Assembly: GCF_030269925.1 (NCBI RefSeq)
Contig: NC_085114.1
Coordinates: forward strand, 11,426,001-11,490,000
DNA length: 64,000 bases
Direction: 5' to 3'
Origin: Bombyx mori
Lineage: Eukaryota; Arthropoda; Insecta; Lepidoptera; Bombycidae
Positions 13,201 through 24,500 of the stretch are shown here, in pieces (position 1 is the first letter of the stretch; each line of letters begins with the position of its first letter). The position numbers and the translations under genes are program-made. The notes beneath the pieces are model-generated. The model was given only the letters and a program-made list of their open reading frames with translations. It was not told where the DNA came from and did not search any database.

Positions 13201-16200
13201 AATTTAATTTCAATAAAATGAATTAAAAATCGCGCTACATCAAATACAATACGCGATTTTGAGTTTTATGAGTTCCTCAGGCATTATTTGTGGAGAGCAT
13301 TTTACTACAAAAAATTTGATGGAAAATTATACAAATTGTACTTTGACGCCATTATTCTTCTTCTATATCGTTCCCTCACTACTGAGGATCGCGACCACAT
13401 GCGACGTACTTCCAATGCGCTCGATCATGGGCGGCATGGACTGCATGGTACAGACTACCACCGAGTGCTTCTCTTGCTAGATCTGACCATCTGGCTGGTG
13501 TTCTGCCCACGGCGCGCTTGCCCTCTATGCGACCTGTATCTATGAGTTAAATTTAATTTAATTTAATTACAGTTAATAGTTGTTAGCGAAGAGACCGTCC
13601 GAGGTGCAGTGAAAATCAATGAAAAACGTCAAGAGAAAAACTTAAAAAAATTAGACACGTACGTCATAGAATTGGCGCAGGACTCGCATCCGAGAAGACA
13701 TCACGAGGAAGAAGACAAAGTCAGCTCGAGTAATCAGAGAATGAGATTGTTGGGTACTCTACTCAGACCTCCCAGGGTGAGAACTCTATATTAACATTTT
13801 CCATTCACTTGTAATAATAATATTTATAATAAGAGCAGGAGTCGTATGAGACTGATATATTTATATGATATATTTTAAATGTGTCCATGTTAAACACCCG
13901 GAAAAAGAACAAACATAGATTTTTCTCACACAATTTTTACCAGATGTGGGAATCGAACGCGCGACCCTCGTCAGTCCAATAGTCCTTAACTACTGCACCA
14001 CCAAGTCAGTCATAAAAGATATAATAGATATTCCATAAATGTTTATTACTTGTAATTGTTTCAATTTGTTCTGTTGAATTTGCGATTAAAATTTTGGTTT
14101 CATAAAAATGTACCAAAATAAATAAGAAATAACATAACAAAATAATACACCGATTGTACAACCTGGCTCATTGGTTCCTATATATGATTATGTGGTATAA
14201 ATGATCTTTTATGATCTTGGCCCAAAATTATGTAAAGGTTAAATTTGTTTGCCTGTATTTAGGGGATAATCTGTATGACTACATAATGAATTAACAAAAA
14301 ATATATCACTAATAGAAAAACCTAAACTACATCTTGTAATACAATGAACTAGTGAACGAGTACGAAGTACGATGCTATCGTCGCAAATTGAGCGGATGGT
14401 AACCAAAGTAATAACAAGTTATATATTATTTGTACGCAAATAAGGTTTACATTTAATTACATTTTTATATTTGGAAATCGATTACACCTTAGAACAACAA
14501 CAACTAAGACCATATTATTTAGTTTTGATACAATAATTCCCTATTTATTCCAGCCCAATCCAAATATACCGGATTGGCCGTACGTGATCGGTTTGGCGGG
14601 CGGCATCGCCAGCGGCAAGAGTAATATTGCGGAAAAACTCAAGTAATTTTTTAATGTATTATTAAAAACGACTCTTTTTTTTTCTTTATTGCTTCGATAG
14701 GTGGACGAGCTCACAGCCCACCTGGTGTTAAGTGGTTACTGGAGCCCATAGACATCGACAACGTAAATGCGCCACCCACCTTGAGATATAAGTTCTATGT
14801 CTCAAGTATAGTTACAACGGCTGCCCCACCCTTCAAACCGAAACGCATTACTGCTTCACGGCAGAAATAATCAGGACGGTGGTACCAACGCGCGCGGACT
14901 CACAAGAGGTCCTACCACCACTCGACGCCATCTGTTGCACGTTAATGGTACTATAACGGAAACTCTCCCTGGAGTGTCAACAACTCTGTACTAAGTCTCA
15001 TCACAATCGAACGATGGTTTAGGAATGCTTAAAGGACAAACACACATAACCTATAAAGTAGAACAGAAAATAATTGTCATTATCTCACTAGGAAATCGCA
15101 GTACAATATTCATATACAGTCAAACCTGGATAAGCGAGAGTTCAAGGAAGCACAATCTCATTCTCGCTTATAGAGGTTTCTCACTAACCCGAGTTTCTCG
15201 CTAATGCACCCTCTGAATTACATTGCGCGATTTTCCGGATTCAAACGCATTCACTATCTTAAGTTTACCACTTAATGACAGTACTTTAATTTTCCGTTTT
15301 GTCATGATGCAGAACAGAACTTTCCTTCGCAATTGAATTACGATAATCTGAGTAAGTCCGACAAACAGGACGGTACACAGGCACACGTGTCCATTCGAAA
15401 AGAATGCGATAAAATAACAACGTTATTTAGTTCCACGAAATAGAATAGGTTCAATATTGACGAGAAAACAATACAAAAACAGTGGTAGGAAGTTCCACGA
15501 AAGTTAAGAACGAGTCATAAAATAGCAGATGTTAAATTTATAATTTGTTTTGTCATTTGTTCTAAATAAATAAAGCACGACTGTCGCTTATAGAGGTATA
15601 GATAAGTAGCAGTCTCACTTACGGAGGTCCATAAGGGAAAAACGACTCTCTCTTACAGAGGTTTCTGTTTCTCGCTAATAGAGGTTTTGGGAGCTTAAAA
15701 TGACGGGTCCTGGCTATTACTCTCACTTATAAAGTTTTCTCACTTATCCAGTTCTCACTTACCCAGGTTTGACTGTACATGTTTGTATAGGAGTAAAATT
15801 TTACGAGGAATGAATTGGCAAAATCATATCAGATAATTAGTAATAAATTTAATGCAAGGGAAACTCACTGTGCCTAACTTTATACAAACACAGCACATAA
15901 AATATTCTTTTTAAAGGAACAAGAAACGCCAACTTTTAATTTAATTTTTGTTATTGTTTAAAAGGTTTATGTTTTAAATTGAAATACGTGAAACGCTGTG
16001 TAAATAATTCGATGTTCAAATCTCTTAACTTATCTATTTCAGATCAAAAGGTGCGGCGATAATAAACTGTGATATAATAGCCCACGAGCTCTACAGGCCG
16101 GGGTTGCCGCTCAACACGACTATAGCGCAAAGCTTCGGTGACCACGTCATCACATCCGACGGCGAAGTGGACAGGAGGAAGCTGGGTCAGATTGTTTTTA

Positions 16201-17796
16201 GTGATAAGGTAAGACTTTAGTTATGAAACACTCATGAACGTACAATGATTTTCTTTATTAAACAACACTTGAGTCGACTATTATCAAAGGCGGCAATCTG
16301 ACTTTTGGACAATGATTGGTAAATCAGAAAAACGAATTATTGACTTTGTATTCCATCGGCAGTCACAAAACTCTTCGGAACGACATCTTAGATAAATAAC
16401 AGGTTAACTATTAACCTTTATTTAATGCAGGTTTTGAACCGTATTCTTTGAAGGAGACGATTATATTCAAATCAATCTGTATTGACATATCAATAAAAAT
16501 TTTTTGTCCAAATGCACAGATTGCCACCTTTGATAATAGACGACTCACTTAATCTAATTCAATTTTTTCCTATACAGCAATACATCTTTGTTATGTTTCA
16601 TTGAACGTTTTATAGGCAAAAAATCAGTGCACTTACACCACTTTATAATATTGACTCGCGGCTGGTAGAAGTAGGAAAAAGCCTTACCTAAACTTTTTTG
16701 AACATTCTCAGCAGTGGAATGTGTTAGAAGCATGAATGAGGGCATTAAACCACTTAATTCACAATTTCAGAGTCAGCTACAAAAGTTGAATGAACTAGTA
16801 TGGCCGGCAGTAATCGAAGAGACGCAGAGGAGAGTCGTGGCTCTCGGCAAACAAGGATATAAGGTGGTGGTGATGGAAGCGGCTGTGATGGTGCGAGCTA
16901 AGTGGTACGAAAGATGTCATCAGCTATGGGCGGTGATCATACCGCCGGATGAGGTAAGCTTGTCGACTAAATGTCAGAATGTTGAAATTTGTTGTTTAAA
17001 ATATGTATAAGATTTTAAAAAATAATACGAAATTGTCGTTCCGTTTCACTAAAACACAATTTGTACAATTATATATTAAACTAGCGACCCGCCCTCGCTT
17101 CGCTTTGGATACATTAAATTTTATTATTGTTAGCTGAGTCCCACGATGTTACCCGCGTTTATTGTCGTACCGCGAGTGACGCCGCGGGGCGAAGCTAGTC
17201 TAAAAAAGTAGCCTAAGCTACTCCTTATATCCTCAGCTACCTATCAGTGAAAGCCTTGTCAAAATCGCTCCAGCCATTCACGAGATTATCCGGAACAAAC
17301 AGACAGACAAAAATTGTAACAAATGTTATTTTGTATGTACCGTATAAATATGTTCATATGCATGTAGTAAAAAGCGGTTATTTCAATATTACAAACAGAC
17401 AAACCATTTTTATTTATATGTAATAGATTATATAGATAGGCAGCGGCTTGGCTCTGTTCCTGGCATTGCTGACGTCCATGAGTGACGGTAACCGCTTACC
17501 ATCAGGTGGGCCGTATGCTCGTCTGCCTTCAAAGGCAATAAAAATAATAATAATAATTTTAGTGTAAGTCGACAATTATAAGTAAGTACTCTTTTCAGGC
17601 CATAAAAAGGCTGCAAAAACGCAATGGACTGACCGAAGAAGAAGCGAGACAGCGTATAGAGGCCCAACCCTCGAATTCGGAACAAGTGGCTCACGCCAAT
17701 ATAGTGTTCAGTCCGTTCTGGAGCTACGAATATACGCAATCGCAAATCGATAGAGCATGGCAACAATTAAATGAATACCTGGACAACAAGAAGTGA
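10235..17796 (+). CDS. COASY: Bifunctional coenzyme A synthase (PPAT / dephospho-CoA kinase)
   Basis: Catalyses the last two steps of CoA synthesis: 4'-phosphopantetheine to dephospho-CoA (adenylyl transfer), then phosphorylation to CoA. Core exons, all GT-AG and frame-consistent: 10682-10854 (ATG 10690), 11559-11733, 12026-12205, 12774-12922, 13573-13776, 14554-14642, 16043-16208, 16771-16953, 17599-17796. From ATG 10690 they encode 502 residues. Seen: PPAT motif GGTFDRLHNGHK (137-148, with the HxGH signature), VVSEET (about 226-231), conserved EEDKVSSS, kinase P-loop GLAGGIASGKS (304-314), and DPCK segments INCD..AHELYRPG and MEAAVMVRAKW. Length and order match animal COASY (fly Ppat-Dpck, somewhat over 500 residues). 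An upstream exon, 10235-10316, splices in frame and would add about 30 residues with a hydrophobic helix (532 residues total). I give the wider span but consider 10690 the safer start. Polyadenylation signals AATAAA at 17813 and 17877. Confidence 0.95.
12355..12480 (+). repeat. RTE-type LINE 3' tail fragment
   Basis: GGGGGAGGCTTATGTCCAGC followed by GGGGACTGGACTGG and ATCATCATC resembles the common insect RTE 3' end ('ggaggcctatgtccagc...gatgatgat'). It lies in a COASY intron. Confidence 0.5.
12930..13065 (-). repeat. LINE 3'-end fragment, family A (diverged)
   Basis: T-run and ATTGCCATTGTAAGCA, then CCACCTGAATGTTAGTAGCC, ending AGCCAAGCCTCTGGC. Diverged minus-strand copy in a COASY intron. 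Confidence 0.6.
13860..14012 (-). repeat. tRNA-derived SINE, second type
   Basis: Read on the minus strand it has GACTTGGTGGTGCAGTAGTT (A-box region) and GCGTTCGATTCCCACATC (B box), followed by a non-tRNA body. This is not a functional tRNA, since the acceptor stem is not formed. A relative lies at 33765-33900, and a short piece at 57796-57825. Confidence 0.6.
14675..14930 (-). repeat. Bm1-like SINE, 5'-truncated
   Basis: T-run, ATTGCTTCGATAGGTGGACG, through GGACTCACAAGAGGTCCTAC. It lies in the COASY intron between the P-loop exon and the next. Confidence 0.85.
15117..15775 (-). mobile_element. pogo/Tigger-like DNA transposon remnant, 659 bp, with TA duplication
   Basis: Ends CAGTCAAACCTGGATAAGCG and (inverted) CAGTCAAACCTGGGTAAGTG are flanked by TA at 15115-15116 and 15776-15777. 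On the minus strand near 15201-15386 an open frame contains KRKIKVLSLSGKLKIVNAFE followed by SGKSRN. This resembles the N-terminal CENP-B/psq-type helix-turn-helix of pogo-superfamily transposases. The DDE domain is absent, so this is an internally deleted derivative. Several CTCGCTTATAGAGGT / CTCACTTA motifs repeat near both ends. It lies in a COASY intron. Confidence 0.8.
17081..17435 (-). mobile_element. Non-autonomous Helitron, second family
   Basis: On the plus strand it runs from CTAGCGACCCGCCCTCGCTT (the complement of a Helitron hairpin and CTAG end) to a terminal GA at 17435, preceded by A. It shares ATCGCTCCAGCCATTCACGA and ACAGACAGACAAAAATTG with the copy at 51746. A family A LINE tail abuts its end. 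Confidence 0.7.
17436..17545 (+). repeat. LINE 3'-end fragment, family A
   Basis: AGGCAGCGGCTTGGCTCTG through CCATCAGGTGGGCCGTATG and AATAAAAATAATAATAAT. It lies just upstream of the last COASY exon. Confidence 0.75.
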
Positions 17797-17915
17797 TGAA
17801 GCGGCCCTAAAAAATAAATACATAGTTAGTGAATTTGTAGTATTTAAGGACTAATTTGAAATAGTTATGTTTAAATAATAAAAAATGTTGCATGTGCAAT
17901 TTGGTGCACGTAAAA

Positions 17916-18182
17916 GAAGTGAAACTTCTTTTGCGGTGTGTAATATTGTGGCTTTCTTCATTTTTCATCCGTAATTCAAATTTCTCTTGTAATAGGGAAT
18001 GCTGTGTATAAGATAAACCTAGCTCGCTTTGTCTTTTCTCTCTCCACGGTCGAGTGGTTCGCGAGAGACCCTGTATATTTTCTCACTCTCGCTCTTCCTA
18101 AATTGCATCTTTTCTCTCTAACCGCAACGAATCTGTCGGCAGTTAAATTTTACTCTCAACGCGCCTAAAGAAGTTTCACTTC
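17916..18182. mobile_element. 267-bp MITE-like TIR element downstream of COASY
   Basis: Begins GAAGTGAAACTTCTTT and ends AAAGAAGTTTCACTTC, a perfect 16-bp terminal inverted repeat. The interior (CTCTCTCCACGGTCGAGTGG, CTCACTCTCGCTCTTCC) has no coding. No clear target-site duplication was identified. It starts 34 bases after a COASY AATAAA signal. Confidence 0.7.
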
Positions 18183-18589
18183 AATAATGCCTTTATTTAA
18201 ATTCCGAAAGTTTTTATTATTGGTACATTTAATTTTGTTATAATTGAAATGTTTAAACAGAAATTCCTGTTCATTCCACAGAATGTAAAGGAATATGTTT
18301 GATGTGTTTTTTTAATCATGCTATTATAGATTATTGCTTAGATAAGCGTATATAATGTTTAATCGTTGTGAAAGAAATAAAATAATTATATTTTGTTACA
18401 TATATTGTTTTAATGTCTTTTCTATATAATTGATATTAGCCAGTATACGCTGTAATCATAAAACGATCATTTTTGTTCACTTACGAAAAGTATAATTTTA
18501 CCTAAAGATATGATCTGTTCATATGCTTGATTTGATTGAAGACAAAATATGAAGCTTTCCACTGTTATTAGTATTTTATCGGTCACACA

Positions 18590-18643
18590 ATGAAGAGCCT
18601 AACCGTTTTGCTTGTAATCAATTTAAGCTCTTGTATTTATGGA
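18590..18643 (+). other. Signal peptide exon segment of the IR
   Basis: Eighteen codons giving a basic start (MK), a hydrophobic core (LTVLLVINL) and a small-residue end (SSCIYG). This supports the two-exon model over a start in the second exon. Confidence 0.75.
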
Positions 18644-20657
18644 AATGTTTTTTTTAATTACTCGTTAAACAACGATGAGATTGTTTATGATTTTGTTGTG
18701 AGTTTTAAAAATGTTGAATCAAAATAACTTTTGGAAATTTATAAATAGCCTAAAAAAATTTATTTCATAAAATTTTCAGGCTGATATTGCGATCGTGAAT
18801 CGTCGAAACAACGACTGGAATAATGTCCTTTGTATCGGTCATTTGCCTGATCGTTTCTATAATAAGATCCAAAGGATGAAATTCACACACGCAGTGACAA
18901 ACGTGGATTACAATGATCACGAAACAGAAGAAGACGCCCCGAGTTATTCGAATACAATCGTCATAGATTGTCATAACATGACCCATTTTGAAATGTCAGT
19001 TAAGAAAATTCTGAAGAACCCGTACTGGCATCCTCACGCTAACATTATAGTTTATTATCGCGAAAAAGATAATATGTTGGACGTTGCGAAAATATTCTTT
19101 ATTCTCTGGTTTTACAAAGCCTGCAATATAGTTATCGCACAATTTGATCGCGATGATAACTCATTCTTTGTCCACAATTTCAGTCCGTTCATAAGCGAAA
19201 AATACACACTACAAAGACACATCGGTTGTTGGAAAGTAAAGTACTTAGGCTCGCCCGTTCGAAGTTTTGAAACGTCATTCGAATGTGAAGAAACTTGCGA
19301 CAATGTTACTCTACATTCCGCGTATCGAGCAAACAATTTAGGTACATGTTTGGGAATCGAAACTCTAAAGTTATCGTTCTTTGAGCGGCAACACATCAAA
19401 CAGGTTAATTTGTTTGAAGACAAAGGCTCAAATTTGCACGGCTACACACTCAGAACCTATACAGTTGAAGTACCACCCTTTATGATGATCGATGAACACG
19501 AAAACGGCACTTTTACAATTGGTGGTCGAGATGGAAGCATCTGGAACTTGCTATCCAAACTTATGAACTTTACCGTTGATCTGTCTCCTAGTGTCGATGA
19601 CATGAAAAAACCGTTTAATTTCGAGTTAACTATTCAACAAGTATTCTCTTACACTCTTCGGAAAGGTGATTTGTATCTGATTCCTATTTATCAGTTCGAT
19701 ATACCTGTAATACAAGTTGATAATACGTTTCCTGTAAAGGATAGCGGTGTTTGCTTCGCCGCACACCGAGCTAAATTTTCGAAGATTACTTATGATATAA
19801 ACCTTTTCTTTGAAAACTACGTTTTTCTGTTGCAATTTTTCTTTTGCTTCTTGAGCGTTTGGTTTACTTTTGTTTTGTTTAGTGCCATAGAAAGAAGAGA
19901 ATTGCGTTTCGACCAAATAGGAAAGGATTATTTGAATTGCCTGAGGAATATTCTTTTGATAAGTCTATACAAGCCACCGCAGCTCTGGTCCTTTCGCGTT
20001 TTCCTAACGATATCTATTTGGAGCTTCTTCATATTGAGTTTTGCTTCTCAGGCCGCTATTATTTCGTTCTTTACGGCACTTAAAAGAGGTAAAGAGGTTA
20101 ATACTTTCGAGGACATAATTGAAAAAGGTTATCCGATTGAGGGCATGGCTTCTCCAGACGTTGTTCTTCCAGATACAGAAGAAAAGTTTCAAAAAATTAA
20201 TTCAAAAATTGTTCCTATTCTCGATATATATGGCTGTATTCAACGCATGAATAACGAAACCCATCTTTTTTGTCTGATCGACTGCGCAATAGGGCGTTAT
20301 TTGGAAAGAAATCTATTAAATGAATACGGAGAGCAGTATCTACACATACCAAAGGATAGAATTCACAGTTATTATTTAAATATCATATTCCCGAAACATT
20401 CCGTGCTGACTGAACGATATAATAAGTACATGATGATATTTATTGAAGCGGGTCTCGTCCACAAGTGGGAACAATATAAATTCAATCAAATAAAAACAGA
20501 AGGGATTGTTAAGCCTCTCAGCATGCAAGATTTTAAAGGTATTTTATCTCAACTTATATTCAACGCAGGATTAAGTACTGTAACTTTTTTTATAGAACTG
20601 CTGCTGAAAAAATGGTCAAATAGTAAACTTAAGCTAACATGTTTTAATATGAAATAG
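18590..20657 (+). CDS. Divergent ionotropic receptor (IR), variant iGluR family
   Basis: Insect IRs are ligand-gated cation channels of chemosensory dendrites. Two exons: 18590-18697 (ATG, signal peptide MKSLTVLLVINLSSCIYG, donor GTT|GTGAGT) and 18780-20657 (acceptor TTTTCAG), joined in phase 0 across an 82-bp intron. They encode 661 residues. A GTG at 18795 only opens a longer frame; it codes Val inside the protein. Seen: an extracellular region with glycosylation sites, a split ligand-binding region (VPPFMM...GRDGSIWNLLSKLMNFT), TM1 about 380-403 (FLLQFFFCFLSVWFTFVLF), a pore segment, TM2 about 444-470 ending SFASQAAIISFFTALKRG (the counterpart of the iGluR SYTANLAAF), a second ligand-binding lobe, and TM3 about 624-645 near the C-terminus. 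I see no Arg at the usual glutamate-contact position, as in many divergent IRs. The subfamily (IR7-like or lepidopteran-specific) is undecided. It lies between COASY and the kinase, all plus strand. Confidence 0.9.
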
Positions 20658-21551
20658 CAAACGAAAAGCCACCCACCCACAATTTTGACTGTCGAAATTT
20701 AGTTGTTGCGTAATAATAAATGATCAATAATAAGTTTTGTTTTATTTCATTACGATCAGAAAAGGTGAGAAAAAACGATGTGATGAAATTATTTGAAGGT
20801 CTGTATGATGTATCTTTTCACAAATTATTCATAATTTATCAACTCATCGTGTCTCAATTATATCATCGTAGTTTAACAAGGACAGGTGCGCTAATGGTCA
20901 GCAAAACTAGACACTTTAATGATAACGGTGAATGGTTCTATTCTTGCATAGGTAGAAAAAACAAAGAAAATAAAAAACCAGAGGTAAGTTTTAAAAAGGG
21001 TAGGTAGTCCTAAAATATATTGTTTTGATAATGAAATTATTTTTTCTGTTTTTGAGTCACAGACATAATTAAAACTTATTTTACCAACATCCGTATCTTC
21101 CAATAATAGCATTAAATTTATTGTTATGCAGTAGTTATAAATATAATTGCGACTTCGGCCTCAGTTAAACTAGGTGGTTGATCGCACTTTATACCGTTTG
21201 TAGATTGTGGGATCTGGCAAGCACTTTAATCGAGATGGACCTCAGGTCATTGATCTAACTTCTAGTGTGGCAACTACTTGACGTAACTTACAAGTAAAAG
21301 AATACGTACAGAGTTTAAAATCATGAGGATTGTTTTAGAGTATAAGGATCAGAAACGTATACATAGTGACCCTTTATCTTCTTCAGTAGACAAAATTATT
21401 AAGAAAACTCTATAGTCTCAATGGCGTCCATCTGTTTAGAAAAAAAATGTCTATGGGTAATTCATGGCGGAAAAGACAACTAACATTGGGCCACAATAAA
21501 ATGAAATTTACACTTTAAACTTAATCCAGTCCTCTAATTCAATTTGTTTTA

Positions 21552-24500
21552 ATGGGAAATTCGTATAATAAGAATAGTCAGTACAAAAACCAAAAGATTT
21601 CCACATATGCAGATCGTGAAGGACAGGTTTTAACTAGTCAGGTAAGCAATGAAAACTTGCTAATGTCATTCTCAGCTGAACTCACGTAATATTTTGTATA
21701 TAAAAACAATGAGTAACCTAAATTGTCTTTGTGCTATTTTGTTGTATGTGCGCATGTCGGGCAGGACGCAAATTCTTGTGCTTTGACATTTCTTTGTTGT
21801 ATCAGGGGGCTTTGTTTTTGTTGTGCAGTTCAGTTTATCCCATTTTGTGGGCAACTTGAGTGGACGTTCCTTCGTTAGTGTAACCAGTAACCAGTCTGTG
21901 TACAGCGCATCTCGGCCTTGGTCTCGCGTGTCTCGACGCAGGTGAGTATTCTTCATCACTCTTCATCATCATTGCATCATGTTTTATATTTTTTAAATTA
22001 CACATGGTTTTTTTTGCATCTGTTTTTAATCGTCAAACAAAAATAGATAAACATAGACTTTTATAACGTCATATCTACTACCTATCTAATACTACTGAAA
22101 TCACCATGCATCATTTTTAATGTAATGGGTGTATAGAAAGTTTCATTAATTCATTTACAAATTAAAAGTTAGCAGAGGACTTCTTAAAGAATTAAGAAAA
22201 ACTAAGAAGATTTTCGTACATTTTTTTTTATTTACTCATTTTAAATATAGAATAGAAAAAAGAACATCTTGAAAACATTTAAAAATCAATTGTAAAGTTA
22301 TTGTATATAAAAATAGCAATTGATTATTTCAGATGGAATGATTCAACTCTAAAAAATCCTCTTGAGGCAAGCAAAACTGCTTGGCCGGTTGCTCACAAAG
22401 AGTCCATATTTCTACCTGAATTCCCCATCAAAACTGATTTACTTCAAAAGGACTTTCAAATACAACACACAATAGCCAAGGGTGCCTTTGGAGATGTGTA
22501 CAAAGTGAAGAAAGTCAGTGAAAACAAAGAATATGCCCTGAAAGTCCTTAGTAAAGCTAAGGTATGATTTATTCATTAAATTCTGTATTAACTTCCATTT
22601 CAAGAGAAGTATTTCAGTGGATAAAATTTCTGTCAAACCTAATGAAACTGCTAATAATTACCAATAGTGTAGGCTGTATGGCTGAAAATCACCATTTTGT
22701 TGAGTAATGCCAAGATGCTGACTTACATTTTGTTTTCCAGGGATAAGTGTTACTTATAATAACAGACTTCAATTTTATGTCCTAAATTAAGTCTGGTACA
22801 TCACTCCTAATTATCACACTAATTAATTAGCTCATTTTTTATTTCTTAGGTGTGTGGACGAGCTGCCTGATGTTAAGTGGTTACCAGAGCCCATAAACGT
22901 CTAGAACGTAAATGCCACCACCTACCTTGAGATATGAGTTCTAAGGTCTCTGTTTTCACAGTAGAACGACTGCCCCATCCTTTGAGCCGAAATGCATAAC
23001 TTCTTTATGTTAGAAATAAGCAGGGTGGTGGTACCTACCCACACGGACTCTCAAGACATCCTACCACCAGTAAATCATCCCGATATATTGTCCTGCCCCC
23101 AGTAAACCATATTTATAAAAAGTTTTAATTGTTTGAACAACTACACAATGTCTGGAATTACCTTTAAAAATAGGTTGTAGTTATCAAATGGTGTACAGAT
23201 TTCTTTAAAGATACTTCTCACTTAACTATAATGTGCATTTGAAGTAATTTTAATTAGTTGACCATTAATCATCAAATAATGACCAATATTAATAAACAAT
23301 TTGACAAAATAATAACTTAATGAGTTGGCATTATACAGGTCCTAAATTTATGAAATTTAACATTGTTATTAATATTGTGCTTTCTTTGATCGTTCAAAAT
23401 ATAATTATTAATTATAATTATATAATTAATTTCAGTCGGAAAAAAACTTACTTATTTTAGGTTAATGTACTCCAAGACCAATATTTTCTAGTACTGTACT
23501 ACACTAAATGAAGCCATTGACAGAACTACATTATGCCACCTCTTTGAAACAAGAGTTTGAAGTCTTAATCAGATGATATTGCAATTTTGTAGTATTCAAA
23601 ATAAATGACAGAGCTGTGTATAAAATCCTAGTCAAGTTCATATTTTTTTTTGTAAAAATATGAACTAGATACATCTGTTGAGAAACAGTTATATATTTTT
23701 GCATGCAGTTGTAGGATAGGACCGCTTAATTCAATACAGTTGAGAGTTTAACCTAATATCTAATATATGTTTAAAGTGAGGTAGTTATAATGTAGTGTTC
23801 TATGGGCACCATTAACCACTTATCATTTAGATGATCAGTAGTTCAAAAGAATTTTCTCAGACCACAAGTAGTCTTTTATTGGGAACAGTTATTTCATATT
23901 GTTTTTTTTTTAAATTACTATAATATAGGACAATACTTTTTATAACATTTCATCAACCATGTTCATCCTCCTCCTTCAGTCGATCGCTCATTGCTGAGCA
24001 TCGTGATGCGCCCGCCTGTGACCTTTTTTTGTAATTTGTAGCCACTTATGTCGGTCTGTGGCACAGTGAAGTGCGTGGCTTAGTCTCATGTCCAGACACT
24101 CAGACACTTGGTCACTCCATCTTTTTCGGCTACGACCTCTGGATCGTCTTCCATCCACTTTACCCGTCACTATGAGTCTCTCCAGGTTGTCAGAGGGTTT
24201 TCTTGCTATATGACCAAAGTATTGGAGCACTCTATATAGACATTTGGTGGATAGCCTCTGGTCAACTTTTAGCTCGTTGAGGATGGAAGCGTTCGTCCGG
24301 AAAGCCGTCCAAGGGATGCGCAACATGCGCCGCCAGCACCACATCTCAAACGCGTCTATGCGTCGCCTGTCAGACTCTTTCAAGATCCAGGTCTCAGCCC
24401 CATACAAAAAGATTAAGAAAACGAGCGTCTCAACAATTTGCACTTTCGTTTTCTTGAGTATGTTTCGATCTCTCCATATTTTGTTTAGCTGGCTCATAGC

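Noticed and set aside
18795..18797. GTG as start codon of the ionotropic receptor
   Set aside because: Eukaryotic nuclear genes rarely start at GTG, and an upstream ATG exon with a signal peptide joins in frame.
20720..21007. 95-codon frame between the receptor and the kinase
   Set aside because: Begins within the likely poly-A region of the receptor, has no family resemblance, and the kinase already has a convincing first exon at 21552.
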